Under the pieces are notes generated by a model. The model saw only the letters and a program-made list of their open reading frames with translations, was not told the origin of the DNA and made no database searches. Both the position numbers and the translations under genes were made by a program. This document shows positions 1 to 11,486 of a DNA stretch of 64,000 nucleotides, one piece after another. How positions within the stretch are numbered: position 1 is the first letter of the stretch; each line of letters begins with the position of its first letter. The stretch is from Asterias rubens (taxonomy: Eukaryota > Echinodermata > Asteroidea > Forcipulatida > Asteriidae): the NCBI RefSeq assembly GCF_902459465.1, contig NC_047070.1, positions 15,154,156-15,218,155 on the forward strand, given 5' to 3'.

Positions 1-3000
1 GTTCTTTTTCGTTTTTTTCTTTTCATGTTTCTGTTGCAAAAAGTTTAAACTCTTTGGTGCATATTTGTAGCACTGATTACAAGAGTACCTCTTTTGCTCA
101 AAATGGAAACTTGAAGAAAAAAAAATGCAAATGTTCTCCTTCAGACACACAGTTAAGTTACCCCCCCCCCCCCCCAATTGAACTATGCTGTGTCCTGGAG
201 TATGACAATAAACTACACCCCAGGCTTACCTGGCTCAACATCTGCCAGTGCCTGGTCCGCACCTAGAAGAAGACAACAGTTCTTCTCGATCATGGGCCTT
301 CTTCACCTCAAGACCTACTGGGCCATTTCTCCTTCAGTAACTAGGGTATCAATTTGGGACTAATCTCCTTCAAGAGCTCGTTCTTCTTCGTTTTTTTCTT
401 TTCATGTTTCTGTTGCAAAAAGTTTAAAATCTTTGGTGCATATGTGTAGCACTGATTACAAGAGTACCTCTTTTGCTCAAAATGGAAACTTGAAGAAAAA
501 AAAATGCAAATGTTCTCCTTCAGACACACAGTTAAGTTACCCCCCCCCCCCCAATGGAACTGTGCTGTCCTGGAGTATGACAGTAAACTACACCCCAGGC
601 TCACCTGGCTCAACATCTGTCAGTGCCTGGTTTGGGCCTAGAAGAAGACGATGTTCTCCTCGATCATGGGCCTTCTTCACCTCAAGACCTACTGGGCCAT
701 TTCTCCTTCAGTAACTAGGGTATCAATTTGGGACTAATCTCCTTCAAGAGCTCGTTCTTCTTCGTTTTTTTCTTTTCATGTTTCTGTTGCAAAAAGTTTA
801 AACTCTTTGGTGCCTATGTGTAGCACTGATTACAAGAGTACCTCTTTTGCTCAAAATGGAAACTTGAAGAAAAAAAAATGCAAATGTTCTCCTTCAGACA
901 CACAGTTAAGTTACCCCCCCCCCCCCCCAATTGAACTATGCTGTGTCCTGGAGTATGACAATAAACTACACCCCAGGCTTACCTGGCTCAACATCTGCCA
1001 GTGCCTGGTCCGCACCTAGAAGAAGACAACAGTTCTCCTCGATCATGGGCCTTCTTCACCTCAAGACCTACTGGCATTTTCTCCTTCAGTCACTAGTGTA
1101 TCAATTCGGGACTAATCTCCTTCAAGAACTGGTTCTTCTTCGTTTTTTTCTTTTCATGTTTCTGTTGCAAAAAGTTTAAACTCTTTGGTGCATATTTGTA
1201 GCACTGATTACAAGAGTACCTCTTTTGCTCAAAATGGAAACTAGAAGAAAAAAAAATGCAAATGTTCTCCTTCAGACACACAGTTAAGTTACCCCCCCCC
1301 CCCCCCAATTGAACTATGCTGTGTCCTGGAGTATGACAATAAACTACACCCCAGGCTTACCTGGCTCAATATCTGCCAGTGCCTGGTCCGCACCTAGAAG
1401 AAGACAACAGTTCTCCTCGATCATGGGCCTTCTTCACCTCAAGACCTACTGGGCCATTTCTCCTTCAGTAACTAGGGTATCAATTTGGGACTAATCTCCT
1501 TCAAGAGCTCGTTCTTCTTCGTTTTTTTTCTTTTCATGTTTCTGTTGCAAAAAGTTTAAACTCTTTGGTGCATATGTGTAGCACTGATTACAAGAGTACC
1601 TCTTTTGCTCAAAATGGAAACTTGAAAAAAAAAGAATGCAAATGTTCTCCTTCAGACACACAGTTAAGTTACCCCCCCCCCCCCCCAATGGAACTATGCT
1701 GTGTCCTGGAGTATGACAATAAACTACACCCCAGGCTTACCTGGCTCAACATCTGTCAGTGCCTGGTTCGCACCTAGAAGAAGACAACAGTTCTCCGATC
1801 ATGGGCCTTCTTCACCTCAAGACCTACCTGGGCATTTCTCCTTCAGTCACTAGTGTATCAATTCGGGACTAATGGTCTCCTTCAGGAACTGGTTCTTCTT
1901 CGTTTTTTTCTTTTCATGTTTCTGTTGCAAAAAGTTTAAACTCTTTGGTGCATATTTGTAGCACTGATTACAAGAGTACCTCTTTTGCTCAAAATGGAAA
2001 CTAGAAGAAAAAAAAATGCAAATGTTCTCCTTCAGACACACAGTTAAGTTACCCCCCCCCCCCCAATGGAACTATGCTGTGTCCTGGAGTATGACAATAA
2101 ACTACACCCCAGGCTTACCTGGCTCAATATCTGCCAGTGCCTGGTCCGCACCTAGAAGAAGACAACAGTTCTCCTCGATCATGGGCCTTCTTCACCTCAA
2201 GACCTACTGGGCCATTTCTCCTTCAGTAACTAGGGTATCAATTTGGGACTAATCTCCTTCAAGAGCTCGTTCTTCTTCGCTTTTTTCTTTTCATGTTTCT
2301 GTTGCAAAAAGTTTAAACTCTTTGGTGCATATGTGTAGCACTGATTACAAGAGTACCGCTTTTGCTCAAAATGGAAACTTGAAAAAAAAAGAATGCAAAT
2401 GTTCTCCTTCAGACACACAGTTAAGTTACCCCCCCCCCCCCAATGGAACTATGCTGTGTCCTGGAGTATGACAATAAACTACACCCCAGGCTTACCTGGC
2501 TCAACATCTGTCAGTGCCTGGTTCGCACCTAGAAGAAGACAACAGTTCTCCTTAATCATGGGCCTTCTTCACCTCAAGACCTACCGGGCATTTTCTCCTT
2601 CAGTCACTAGTGTATCAATTCGGGACTAATGGTCTCCTTCAGGAACTGGTTCTTCTTCGTTTTTTTCTTTTCATGTTTCTGTTGCAAAAAGTTTAAACTC
2701 TTTGGTGCATATTTGTAGCACTGATTACAAGAGTACGTCTTTTGCTCAAAATGGAGACTTGAAAAAAAAAAAAGGAAATGTTCTCCTTCAGACACACAGT
2801 TAAGTTACCCCCCCCCCCCATGGAACTATGCTGTGTCCTGGAGTATGACAATAAACTACACCCCAGGCTTACCTGGCTCAACATCTGCCAGTGCCTGGTC
2901 CGCACCTAGAAGAAGACAACAGTTCTCCTCGATCATGGGCCTTCTTCACCTCAAGACCTTACGGGCATTTTCTCCTTCAGTAACTAGGGTATCAATTTGG

Positions 3001-3935
3001 GACTAATCTCCTTCAAGAGCTCGTTCTTCTTCGTTTTTTTCCTTTCATGTTTCTGTTGCAAAAAGTTTAAACTCTTTGGTGCATATGTGTAGCACTGATT
3101 ACAAGGTACCTCTTTTGCTCAAAATGGAAACTTGAAAAAAAAAGAATGCAAATGTTCTCCTTCAGACACACAGTTAAGTTACCCCCCCCCCCCCAATGGA
3201 ACTATGCTGTGTCCTGGAGTATGACAATAAACTACACCCCAGGCTTACCTGGCTCAACATCTGTCAGTGCCTGGTCCGTACCTTTAGAAGAAGACAACAG
3301 TTCTCCTCGATCATGGGCCTTCTTCACCTCAAGACCTACTGGGCCATTTCTCCTTCAGTAACTAGGGTATCAATTTGGGACTAACCTCCTTCAAGAACTC
3401 ATTCTTCTTCGTTTTTTTCTTTTCATGTTTCTGCTGCAAAAAGTTTAAACTCTTTGGTGCATATGTGTAGCACTGATTACAAGAGTACCTCTTTTGCTCA
3501 AAATGGAAACTTGAAGGAAAAAAAATGCAAATGTTCTCCTTCAGACACACCGTTAAGTAACCCCCCCCCCCCCCCCCCCCGATGGAACTATGCCGTCCTG
3601 GAGTATGACAATAAACTACACCCAGGCTTACCTGGCTCAACATCTGTCAGTGCCTGGTTTTGGCCTATAAGAAGACGACAGTTCTCCTCGATCATGGGCC
3701 TTCTTCACCTCAAGACCTACTGGGCCATTTCTCCTTCAGTAACTAGGGTATCAATTTGGGACTAATCTCCTTCAAGAACTCGTTCTTCTTCGTTTTTTTC
3801 TTTTCATGTTTCTGTTGAAAAAAGTTTAAACTCTTTGGTGCATATGTGTAGCACTGATTACAAGAGTTCCTCTTCTGCCCAAAATGGAAACTTGAAAAAA
3901 AATATGCAAATGTTCTCCTTCAGACACACAGTGAA
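1..3935. repeat. Tandem satellite array, about 378-bp unit, 10+ copies
   Basis: A recurring block (landmark CATGTTTCTGTTGCAAAAAG) appears near 24, 403, 778, 1157, 1537, 1916, 2292, 2671, 3046, 3424 and 3804, so the period is 375-380 bp and at least ten copies are present. The array is open at the left window edge. The last copy breaks off at about 3935, inside the sequence after CTCCTTCAGACACACAG. Each unit carries a poly-C tract of 12-20 C, an A-rich stretch and three CTCCTTCA motifs. Short open frames in the units (60-100 codons) are repeated by the array and shift with poly-C length, so they are not taken as genes. Unit variants alternate over part of the array. Confidence 0.97.
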
Positions 3936-5460
3936 TTTAATGAAACAAAAACTTGATGCTCTATTCAACCTGATTTTGATGAGTTTGGCTTCTTGTGTCA
4001 CCTGCCTCGCCATGAAGGATGCTATTCAGCTGTAGAAGGTAAAATTTAAGCATTTCTTTACTTTTGAATATGTCTTTAAGTTAACCAATTCCTAATTATG
4101 CCACAGCACTTTGGCATGAGATGCTGGGATGACCTGTCGCTGAGATGATGTACCTTCCCCCAAGGAAGTGGCACTCTGTCAGTGTGATGTTGAGATTCTT
4201 GTGAAACCGTGCCTTCTCATAAGTGATGCTACTAGATGTGCTGATGTATTTAAGACAAGAGTGGTCAGTTTATTTGTGGACAGGCAAGATTGCCACTATG
4301 GAAAGTCATTTTCACTTGAAGTTGAAGGCCCTGGATACTCGATATAAAAGCTTATTTTGTAACAAGCATTGGGAGCTTTTGATAGTATAAAACATTGCGA
4401 GAAACAAATCCCTCTGAAGTAGCTTAGATTTTGAGAGAGAGGTAGTTTCTCACTCAAAAAATAATAGACTTCAGCTGAAGCCTTTAAATGTGCAACTGAA
4501 AGCACACAACATTGTGAAAAGGGGTGTTTTTTCTTTCATTATTTTCTTGGACTTTTAGGACCAATTGAGCCTAAATTTTCACAGGTTTGTAATTTGCATA
4601 TGTTGGTATACACCAAGTGAGATTACTGGTCTTTGACAATTACCAACGTGTCCAGTGCCTTGAAATGAACCAAATCTACATTTATTTCACAGTAATTTGG
4701 TGACATGGAGCGTTATGGACCAGTTACTGAGATGATGCCATTCACCCAAGGAGTTGGTGCCTTTGATGAGACTATGATGTGTGGGATGTAGGCATTCTGC
4801 TGTGATCCTTGAAGGTAAAATTCTTTATTGAAACATGTGTGTGTGTTTTTTCCTTTCTGTTAACCCTGGAACATCCTCTTCTTTTGAAAGCCCTTTTCTG
4901 GTGCGGATCCCCCCTTTACCTCGAGTTAACCTTATTACAAATTAACATTTTGAAGTCGGCAGTGCATCTAATTAAGTGAAAGTTTATGTTTATATTCTCG
5001 TACTGCATATTAAAACAAAATACTGCAAAAATCGCCACTTATAAAAATCCATGGTTTTTTTTCCACATGCCTGTGTACTTTTTTTAATTTGAAGGACTAC
5101 TTCGCTGCTTACTGCACAAGCACCAACACACAGGCATAGCATAACATTCCTTGCTAATACGCTCAATATACTTGAAGTAAGCTACCATAAGCGCAAATTG
5201 TTTGCTTACAGTAAGCAGAGCCACAAAATTAGACCCACGCCTGCCTGTTTTGGAAAATCCTGGATCTGCCCTTGCTTTTAAATACAATGTTTAACAATCT
5301 AAGAAAGTACCTCATTTTGTTCTCAGGAGTTTGATACAAGATGCATAAAGGAGCTGGGATGATTTCATTTTTCTAAGGAGGTGGTGTGCTCTGGGACCCT
5401 GATGTTGATGAGTCTTCATTCTTGTGGCACATGATAAATGTACTTTGATCTATAAAGGTA
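3936..5460 (+). repeat. Diverged short repeats of about 90 bp, spaced about 600 bp; possible non-coding exons
   Basis: Related segments lie at about 3960-4040, 4130-4215, 4728-4815 and 5350-5460. Shared features are a GAGATGATG or GGGATGAT start, an AAGGAGTGG-like middle and TTGATGAG followed by TTCTTGTG. Three of them end in a GGTAAAA sequence that looks like a splice donor (about 4037, 4813 and 5456). No open frame is conserved between copies. They could be exons of a non-coding or snoRNA-host transcript, or decayed transposon pieces. Box C/D matches are imperfect, so no snoRNA is called. Confidence 0.35.
4324..4664 (+). mobile_element. MITE family 1, diverged copy
   Basis: The left end (GAAGGCCCTGGATACTCGAT) and right end (GACAATTACCAACGTGTCCA then GTGCCTT) are diverged forms of the family 1 inverted ends. 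The interior has the family landmarks GTATAAAACATTG, AAAGCACACAAC and TTTTCACAGGTTTG. It carries the CTGAGAAAGACTTCAGGC-type internal palindrome in decayed form. It is non-coding. Confidence 0.8.
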
Positions 5461-5479
5461 AAACCAAAGATATAACAGT

Positions 5480-5732
5480 GGGTGCGTTTGATTATAGCTT
5501 CCTCAGGTCAACCCTGATGTGCCCATGGTACATTCGAATAGCTTTGGCGTCATTCCAGGGGCTCACTCGGTTCAGCCCCAAGTGCCCTGCTTGTGGAATG
5601 GGTCACTTGGGGCTGGCCCCAGGTACATGACGTCACCACGAGAGGACGAGTGACCATTCGTTTAGCTCATGTCAGGGGCCCATCCGAATGAGCACCGCAC
5701 GGTCAACCTTGAGAAGCTAATCGAATGCACCA
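5480..5732. mobile_element. Inverted-repeat element (MITE) with internal hairpin and a CRE motif
   Basis: The left end GGTGCGTTTGATTATAGC continues into TTCCTCAGGTCAACC. The complement of the right end reads GGTGCATTCGATTAGC followed by TTCTCAAGGTTGACC, giving imperfect inverted ends of about 33 bp. An inner palindrome pairs CAGCCCCAAGTG (about 5574) with CACTTGGGGCTG (about 5603). A perfect CRE octamer TGACGTCA lies at 5628-5635. No open reading frame is seen. Target duplication was not clear. Confidence 0.75.
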
Positions 5733-6922
5733 TGTGATGCTATCACGCTAAATGCTTCATTTGTCGGAAAATATCAGAATGATGAAACAAGTCAAAACAG
5801 GCCAATAATAAGGGTACAGTTTTCAAAAATATGTTTGTTTATATTCAAAAGCCCAAATGTCTTAATTGATTTTGGGCAACTTACTTCTGATAAATAACAT
5901 AAAAAAGGGGTTTGAATGAGCATTGAAAGAAAATCCCCTTTTGCATACTTCGGTGTTTCTACTTTCACAACTTTCGAACCAAAAGTGGTATCAACATGGG
6001 ATTTAACAGTATTAAAGCAGTGTGATCATGCTCTTTAAAAATGTACAACAAATTAATTAGGGTCTAAAGAAGACTCATTTGCTTGATCGCCTCATCCCTA
6101 TTTTGAAATGGTTTGGGGTTTGGGGTTTTTTGAAAAGGAAACCTTTTTTTTACAACCTAACCTTCACTTAAACTTGTTGTTTCACCTTTTCAAAAGTGTT
6201 GCATACTGCTGTATTGGGTTGTATTCCTTTTAAAACAAAATTCTAGTTTTTAGTCTTTTAGGGTTGTTTATTGAAATTTATTTAAATTTCACTGTTTCTT
6301 GTAATTTCAGGCTCAAAGTTCTCTTGTCTTATTCCTCCATTTATTTTACAGAGATTCCAAGTTGCAAGATCATCTCCCAGAAGATGAACAGAGTGCCGTC
6401 TTGATCTTCTCAGTTGCTTACCGCTGCTCAAGGACAAACCTGGACCCAATTTCATAGGGTCTTTTCTGCCATCTGCCATTCGGTATGCAGATGCAAAAAG
6501 TAAAACAAAATAAAAAAATGTTTCAACAAATGTTCAAATTTGTCCGATAAAAAAATGCATTTCTGGTTTTTTATTTCCTTTTGGAAACTGCATAAGAAAG
6601 GCAGAAAAGACCCCCGGGGAAACAGAGAAATGTTACCCTCGATTGAGCATTTTGGTTTACAAATCATTGAACACAAATTGGCCTTGTAGTTGTGTAGTTA
6701 TACTTTGTGAGCTAACATGGTCCGCCAATTTGTAGAACAATTATTTTTTGACTCAACAAAATTGTGCACCGCCGCATGTTAGCTCATAAAGCAAAAGTGA
6801 AACCACACAGACATCCTTCTTTGAACATATTTCCAACCACTTTTGTCTCATAAAAAATGTTTCAAGCACTTTTTACCGGCAAAAGCTCCCGATGTAAGGC
6901 AACGTGTCCCTTTAATGTGCAG
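5733..6922. other. No gene seen; one short stem-loop
   Basis: AT-rich sequence without a supported exon. An inverted repeat pairs TTGTGAGCTAACATG (from about 6705) with CATGTTAGCTCATAA (from about 6775); it probably belongs to another decayed MITE. A fragment resembling the CCCAATTTCATAG end of family 3 sits near 6445. Confidence 0.6.
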
Positions 6923-7293
6923 TTAAAGGCAGTGGACATGTTGAGTAAACACTCAAAATATTAATTAGCATAATAAACTTATTTGGTAATGAGCAATGGA
7001 GAGCTGATGATAGTATAAAACATTGTGAAGAACAACTCTCTGTGGGTGTTAATTTTTGAGAAAAAGTTAATTTCTCACTAAAATATTTGAATCTGAGAAA
7101 GACTTCAGGCATGGTTTCTTTCTCAGGGATCTAATAGAGCACAAATTTCGTGCAACAAGGGTGTTTATTTTCTTGCAGTTGACCAAATGTACCAATATTT
7201 TCACAGATTAATCATTTCATGCATATGCAGTTGGGATATACCAAGTGAGATAGCTGATTTTTGACAATTACCAAAAATGTCCAGTGCCTTTAA
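6923..7293 (+). mobile_element. MITE family 1
   Basis: It begins TTAAAGGCAGTGGACA and ends TGTCCAGTGCCTTTAA, with TTAA at both ends. The interior has GATAGTATAAAACATTGTG, a CTGAGAAAGACTTCAGGC palindrome and AATATTTTCACAG. It belongs to the subfamily with the CTGAGAAAG palindrome rather than the GAGACCTCA palindrome. It is non-coding. Confidence 0.88.
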
Positions 7294-8070
7294 ACTATTA
7301 TAGGAAAATCATACATTGGCCTAAGCTTTGTAAAGAAGTGTAACTATTAGTAACTAATAACTATAAGTTAATACCAATTGAGTCAAAAAGCCTTCTGTCC
7401 AGTGGTGTTGGGTGGGGGGGGGGGGTGCACTTTGATTTAAACCAATAATGTGAAACTTTTGCTCCCTTAGAGGGTATTTTGAGATCAAAGACCTTTAATC
7501 AATACCACTCCTCTCTCCTTTAATCCAAATAGTGATTGTAGATAAGAACATTTCAGAAAAGATAACAAATAATCTAATGGTATTTTTACTACAACCAAAA
7601 GAGACTAATTCAAAAGGTGAATGTGGCCATTTGGGACTGTATTAAGACAACGAGTAAAGTAAATTCTAACAAAACAATTATACTGCAAACTTAAAAACTT
7701 AAGTTTTTCTGAAATCACAGTACAAGATGGTTAGTTTTTCATTGTTTCATACATCTGAATCACTGCTCAGGTGTATGACTCTATAGTTAGCTGCTATTTG
7801 CAGTCTAGAACTGACACAGCGGGGGGCCTTGATTTTGAACACAGTGTCTTGCGACTCTGGGGCAGTCGATTGCTGTGTCCACCCACACAGTATAATTATA
7901 GTATCATCCTGACAGAAAAAAAGAGGCCCAGCTATTTTAATGGCTCCACTTTTAACCAATCAGATTAAGGAATCTATTTATGAGGTATATGAAAGATGTT
8001 CTTGAATAGAGGACTGGAATGATTATTGTTCTCTAAAATTAATGTTGTACAATTCCTTTTATATTAGCTC
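7294..8070. other. No gene seen; poly-G tract
   Basis: AT-rich spacer with a run of 12 G at 7414-7425. No exon with flanking splice signals and coding bias was recognised. Confidence 0.6.
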
Positions 8071-10020
8071 AAAATGTGTCTGAAGAAAAAGCATTTCAAA
8101 GGGTTTGGGGAGGGACAAAAGATGGTATTTGGAAAATTGCTACCAGAAGAAAGTCTGTAGGCCCATATGGGTCATTCTAGCTGGCAACAGCAGTTTAGAA
8201 CACAGCTAATATAATTATTTGAAAGATATCAGACAATTTTGGGTAGATATCAAAAAGCAAACCATAAAGAGTTACAACTTTCTGGCAGCCACAAGGGTTT
8301 CCAGAGGGTTTTGCTCACTGGGTGTTAACTCTGGTTTTTAAACCTGTGGGACTATGTATAAATTATAGTTGCCAAAAAGTGAAAAGTAACAAGTTGTTTG
8401 TGCAATATAATGCTATACAAATTACAAATTTGGTTGATATAAATGACAAAATTTGAAAGAGGTACAATTTGCTGGCTGCCACAAGGTTTTTCCTGAGTGT
8501 TTTCGCTCAATGAGTGTTACGTCCCTTTTATATGAGCTCAAATCCTAAATGAGATTAAACTTATCTTTTTATAAAACAGTTTTTGACAATATTTTTCAAA
8601 TGAAATCCCAATGGGATGCAATATGTGTCATGAATGAACTGGGAAAAACCCACAAGTGTACACTGTGTTGATCTTTGCAATTATGGGTCAGCAATCTCAT
8701 TTTGTGACAGAACTCAATTTATAGGAAAACTTTGGTTTAATTTCTCTTTTATTAATACTTTGTTGTACTTACTTAATAGTAATTGTATTATTTGCATGCG
8801 TTGCATTTGTATAGCAGGCAAAATGTGTCTGATGAAAAGGCATTCCAAAAGGTTTGGGGAGGGACAAGAGATGGTATTTGGAAAATTGCTACCAGAAGAA
8901 AGTCTGTAGGCCCATATGGGTCATTCTAGCTGGCAACATCAGTTTAGAACACAGCTAAAATAATTATTTGAAAAATATCAGACAATTTTAGTTGATATCA
9001 AACAGCAAACCATGAAGAGTTACAACTTTCTGGCAGCCACAAGGTTTTCCAGAGGTTTTTGCTCATTGGGTGTTAACTCTTGTTTTTAATCCTGTGGGAC
9101 TATATGTATAATATAGTTGCCAAAAAGTGAGAGCAACAAATTGTTTGTGTAATATAATGCTATACAAATTACAAATTTGGTTGATTAAAGAGGTGCAATT
9201 TGCTGGCTGCCACAAGGTTTTCCCAAGTTTTTTCGCTCAATGAGTGTTACATCCCTTTTATATGAGCTCAAGTCATAAATGAGATTATAAACTTATCTTT
9301 TTATAAAACAGTTTTTGACAATATCTTTCAAATGATATCCCACTGGAATGCAATATGTGTCATGAATGAACTGGGAAAAACCCACAATTGTACACTGTGT
9401 TGATCTTTGACATTATGGGTCAGCAATTATCTTATGACAGAACTCAATTACAGGAATACTTTGATTTAATGTCTCTTTTATTAATACTTTGTTGTACTTG
9501 CTTAATAGTAATGATATTATTTTCCTGCGTTGCATTTGTATAGCAGGCAAAATGTGTCTGATCAAAAAGCATTCCAAAGGGTTTGGGGAGGGACAAGAGA
9601 TGGTATTTAGAAAATTGCTACCAGAAGAAGGCCTATATAGGCCCATATAGGTCTAGCTTGCAACTTCAGTTTAGAACACAGCTAATATAATTATTTGAAA
9701 AATATCATCAGACAATATTTTGGTTGATATCAAAAAGCAAACCATAAAGAGTTACAATTTTCTGGCAGTCACAAGGTTTTCCAGAGGGGTTTTGCTCATT
9801 GGGTGTAACTCTGGTTCTTAATCTTGTAGGACTATGTATAGTTGCCAGAAAGTGAAGAGCAACACAAGTTGTTTGTGTAATAATTGCTATAATTATACAT
9901 TACAAATTTGGTTGATATAAAAAAGCAAATCTTAAAATAGGTACAATTTGCTGGCAGCCTCAAGGTTTTCCAGCGGTTTTCGTCATTGAGTTTTTCTCTG
10001 TTTTTTTCATCCCGTGGCAC
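8071..10020. repeat. Direct repeat of about 740 bp in three copies (last one partial)
   Basis: The phrase AAAATGTGTCTGA starts copies at 8071, 8820 and 9549, with the following several hundred bases matching closely (for example TTTGGGGAGGGACAA, GGCCCATATGGGTC, GCAGCCACAAGG). Copy spacing is 749 and 729 bp, and the third copy decays after about 10020. Each copy has an inner two-fold repeat: GAGTTACAACTTTCTGGCAG with CCACAAGG, and later GAGGTACAATTTGCTGGCTG with CCACAAGG. Small open frames are not preserved across copies, so this is taken as a tandem segmental duplication. Confidence 0.93.
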
Positions 10021-10239
10021 TATGTATTTGCCAAAAAAGTAAAAAGCAACATGTAAAAAGTTGAATGTCTGTACTATGAGATATCTTTTGTTAAAATAAT
10101 AAAAGAGTAAATAAGAACTTGAATAGAGAAAAGACTCAAGCTTGTTAATTATTCAGTGACTTTTGATGTGTGGCAACATTGTTTACAGGATATGATGGAA
10201 AACATAATTATTTAAACTTTCTTTGTCATGTTTGAAAAA

Positions 10240-10302
10240 CGGGGCACAATTCCATAAAGCCTGTAAGCACCGTATAAGCACAAAAAAAGTATTGCTTAAC
10301 GG
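10240..10302 (+). mobile_element. MITE family 3 end fragment
   Basis: CACAATTCCATAAAGCCTGT followed by AAGCAC resembles the left end of the family 3 elements seen at 46098 and 58141. Only about 60 bp are recognisable. It abuts a GCGCCCTCTTGTGAC motif that recurs elsewhere in the window (near 58750). Confidence 0.5.
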
Positions 10303-10374
10303 AAACATAGCGCGCCCTCTTGTGACACATACAGGAGAGTCTTGAACCAAGACTACCGCGTCAGCCGCGTAGTC

Positions 10375-10521
10375 AGAAAATAGAACACATACAGTACAGG
10401 GAGGTTTCAAAATGTCTCCTTGCTCATTTTCTGAAGGTGAGTCAGATTTCTCGTTCACCTTCAGAAAGTATCGAAATGAAGCACTCGTCACCTCCCTGTA
10501 CTGTATGTATTCTATTTTCTG
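10375..10521. mobile_element. Nested hairpin element, about 150 bp
   Basis: The outer arms pair CAGAAAATAGAACACATACA (from 10375) with its near-perfect complement ending at 10521, over about 32 bp. Inner arms pair TTTCTGAAGGTGA with TCACCTTCAGAAA. This is a complete palindrome within a palindrome, typical of a fold-back MITE. A 143-codon minus-strand open frame across it is explained by the mirrored sequence and has no family resemblance. It lies about 130 bp upstream of the candidate first exon of the TRUB1-type gene. Confidence 0.8.
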
Positions 10522-10652
10522 AACACGCTTTCCAGGAATATAGACTGTATGGTACCCTGTATACCGATGACGTCCGTATGTGTATCGCAGTATATAAAAA
10601 ACTTTAAAAAACAACTATTTTTTAGCAGAGCAAAAGGTCACAAAAGTCGTTT

Positions 10653-10754
10653 ATGAATCAACCCATATCATCGTTTGTTAACTGTGGGCGGTGGACTTTC
10701 AAAGCTTGGCCGGTCGATGGCTGCCGTGTACAAAACGAAGAAATTAGAGTCGGG
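10653..10754 (+). CDS. Candidate first coding exon of the TRUB1-type gene
   Basis: An ATG at 10653 opens 34 codons without a stop and ends at a strong donor (GGG|GTAAGA, intron from 10755). Its phase 0 end joins the phase 0 acceptor at 12089 and continues in frame into the recognised enzyme. This would give a protein of 311 residues. The encoded segment has no recognised domain, which fits the variable N-terminus of TRUB1 proteins. A second ATG at 10717 is out of frame and would stop shortly after the junction. Evidence is splice phase only; translation could instead start at 12107. Confidence 0.42.
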
Positions 10755-10858
10755 GTAAGACTAAATAAAGGTAGCAGTTTAGGTTAGCACAATGAATAAA
10801 ATTTAAAAACTATCGTAACAAGTTTCTTTTTAAAATCTTATTTTGTTTCACTATTTTA

Positions 10859-11262
10859 TTTAAAGGCAGTGGACACTATTGTTGGTCATTACTCAAATTA
10901 ATTATTGGTATAATTATAAAACCTTTCTTGGTGACGAGTAATGGGGAGAGGTTGATGGTAAGTCAAGTAAGTATAAAACATTGTGAGAAACGGCTCCCTC
11001 TGATTTCTGAAGAGCCATAGTTTTCGAGAAAGAAGTATTTTTCAGCGAATTTGAATTGATTTCGAGACCTCAGATTTAGAACTTGAGGTCTCAAAATCAA
11101 CCATCTAAACGCACACAACAAGGGTGTTTTCTTCTTACATTATTATCTCGCAACTTTGATGACCGATTGAGCTCAAATTTTCACAGGTTAGTTATTTTAT
11201 GCATTATGTTTTGACACATACATTAACTGTGAAGGCTAGTCATAGTGTCCACTGCCTTTAAA
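10859..11262 (+). mobile_element. MITE family 1, in intron 1 of the TRUB1-type gene
   Basis: Ends are TTTAAAGGCAGTGGACACTA and the complementary TAGTGTCCACTGCCTTTAAA. The interior has the GAGACCTCAGATTTAGAAC palindrome, GCACACAACAAGGGTG and GACCGATTGAGCTCAAATTT. It is in the intron only if the exon at 10653 is real. It is non-coding. Confidence 0.92.
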
Positions 11263-11486
11263 TGTTTAAAACACTCAGGCAAGCTAAGTAAGAGCTAGGT
11301 GAACACATTCAGCCGGTTTAAATTGCCGTGTGGCTCGTAGGGAATGCGCCAGCATACGACATTTTTGGTTATTTCTTAGGCAAAATAGTAGTTGCGATAA
11401 CGTAACCCTCCTCCAGACGGCTGCCGGGTTACGAGATTCTTTCGAGTGACAAATGACAATCTGGTCCACTCCAGTCAGTCCAACAC

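Noticed and set aside
54-3765. Serial short open frames in the satellite (60-103 codons)
   Set aside because: They repeat with the 378-bp unit, shift frame with poly-C length, have no conserved product and lack gene context.
1-3935. CRISPR array
   Set aside because: Units are 378 bp with no short repeat/spacer alternation, and the genome is eukaryotic.
3960-5460. Box C/D snoRNA genes
   Set aside because: TGATGA-like and CTGA-like motifs occur but not in a proper C-D'-C'-D arrangement with a closing stem in any copy.
10183-10614. 143-codon minus-strand open frame
   Set aside because: It spans the nested hairpin at 10375-10521, so much of it is mirrored sequence; no domain is recognisable.
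10717-10754. Alternative start ATG at 10717 for the TRUB1-type gene
   Set aside because: Joined to the 12089 acceptor it is out of frame and meets a stop within a few codons.
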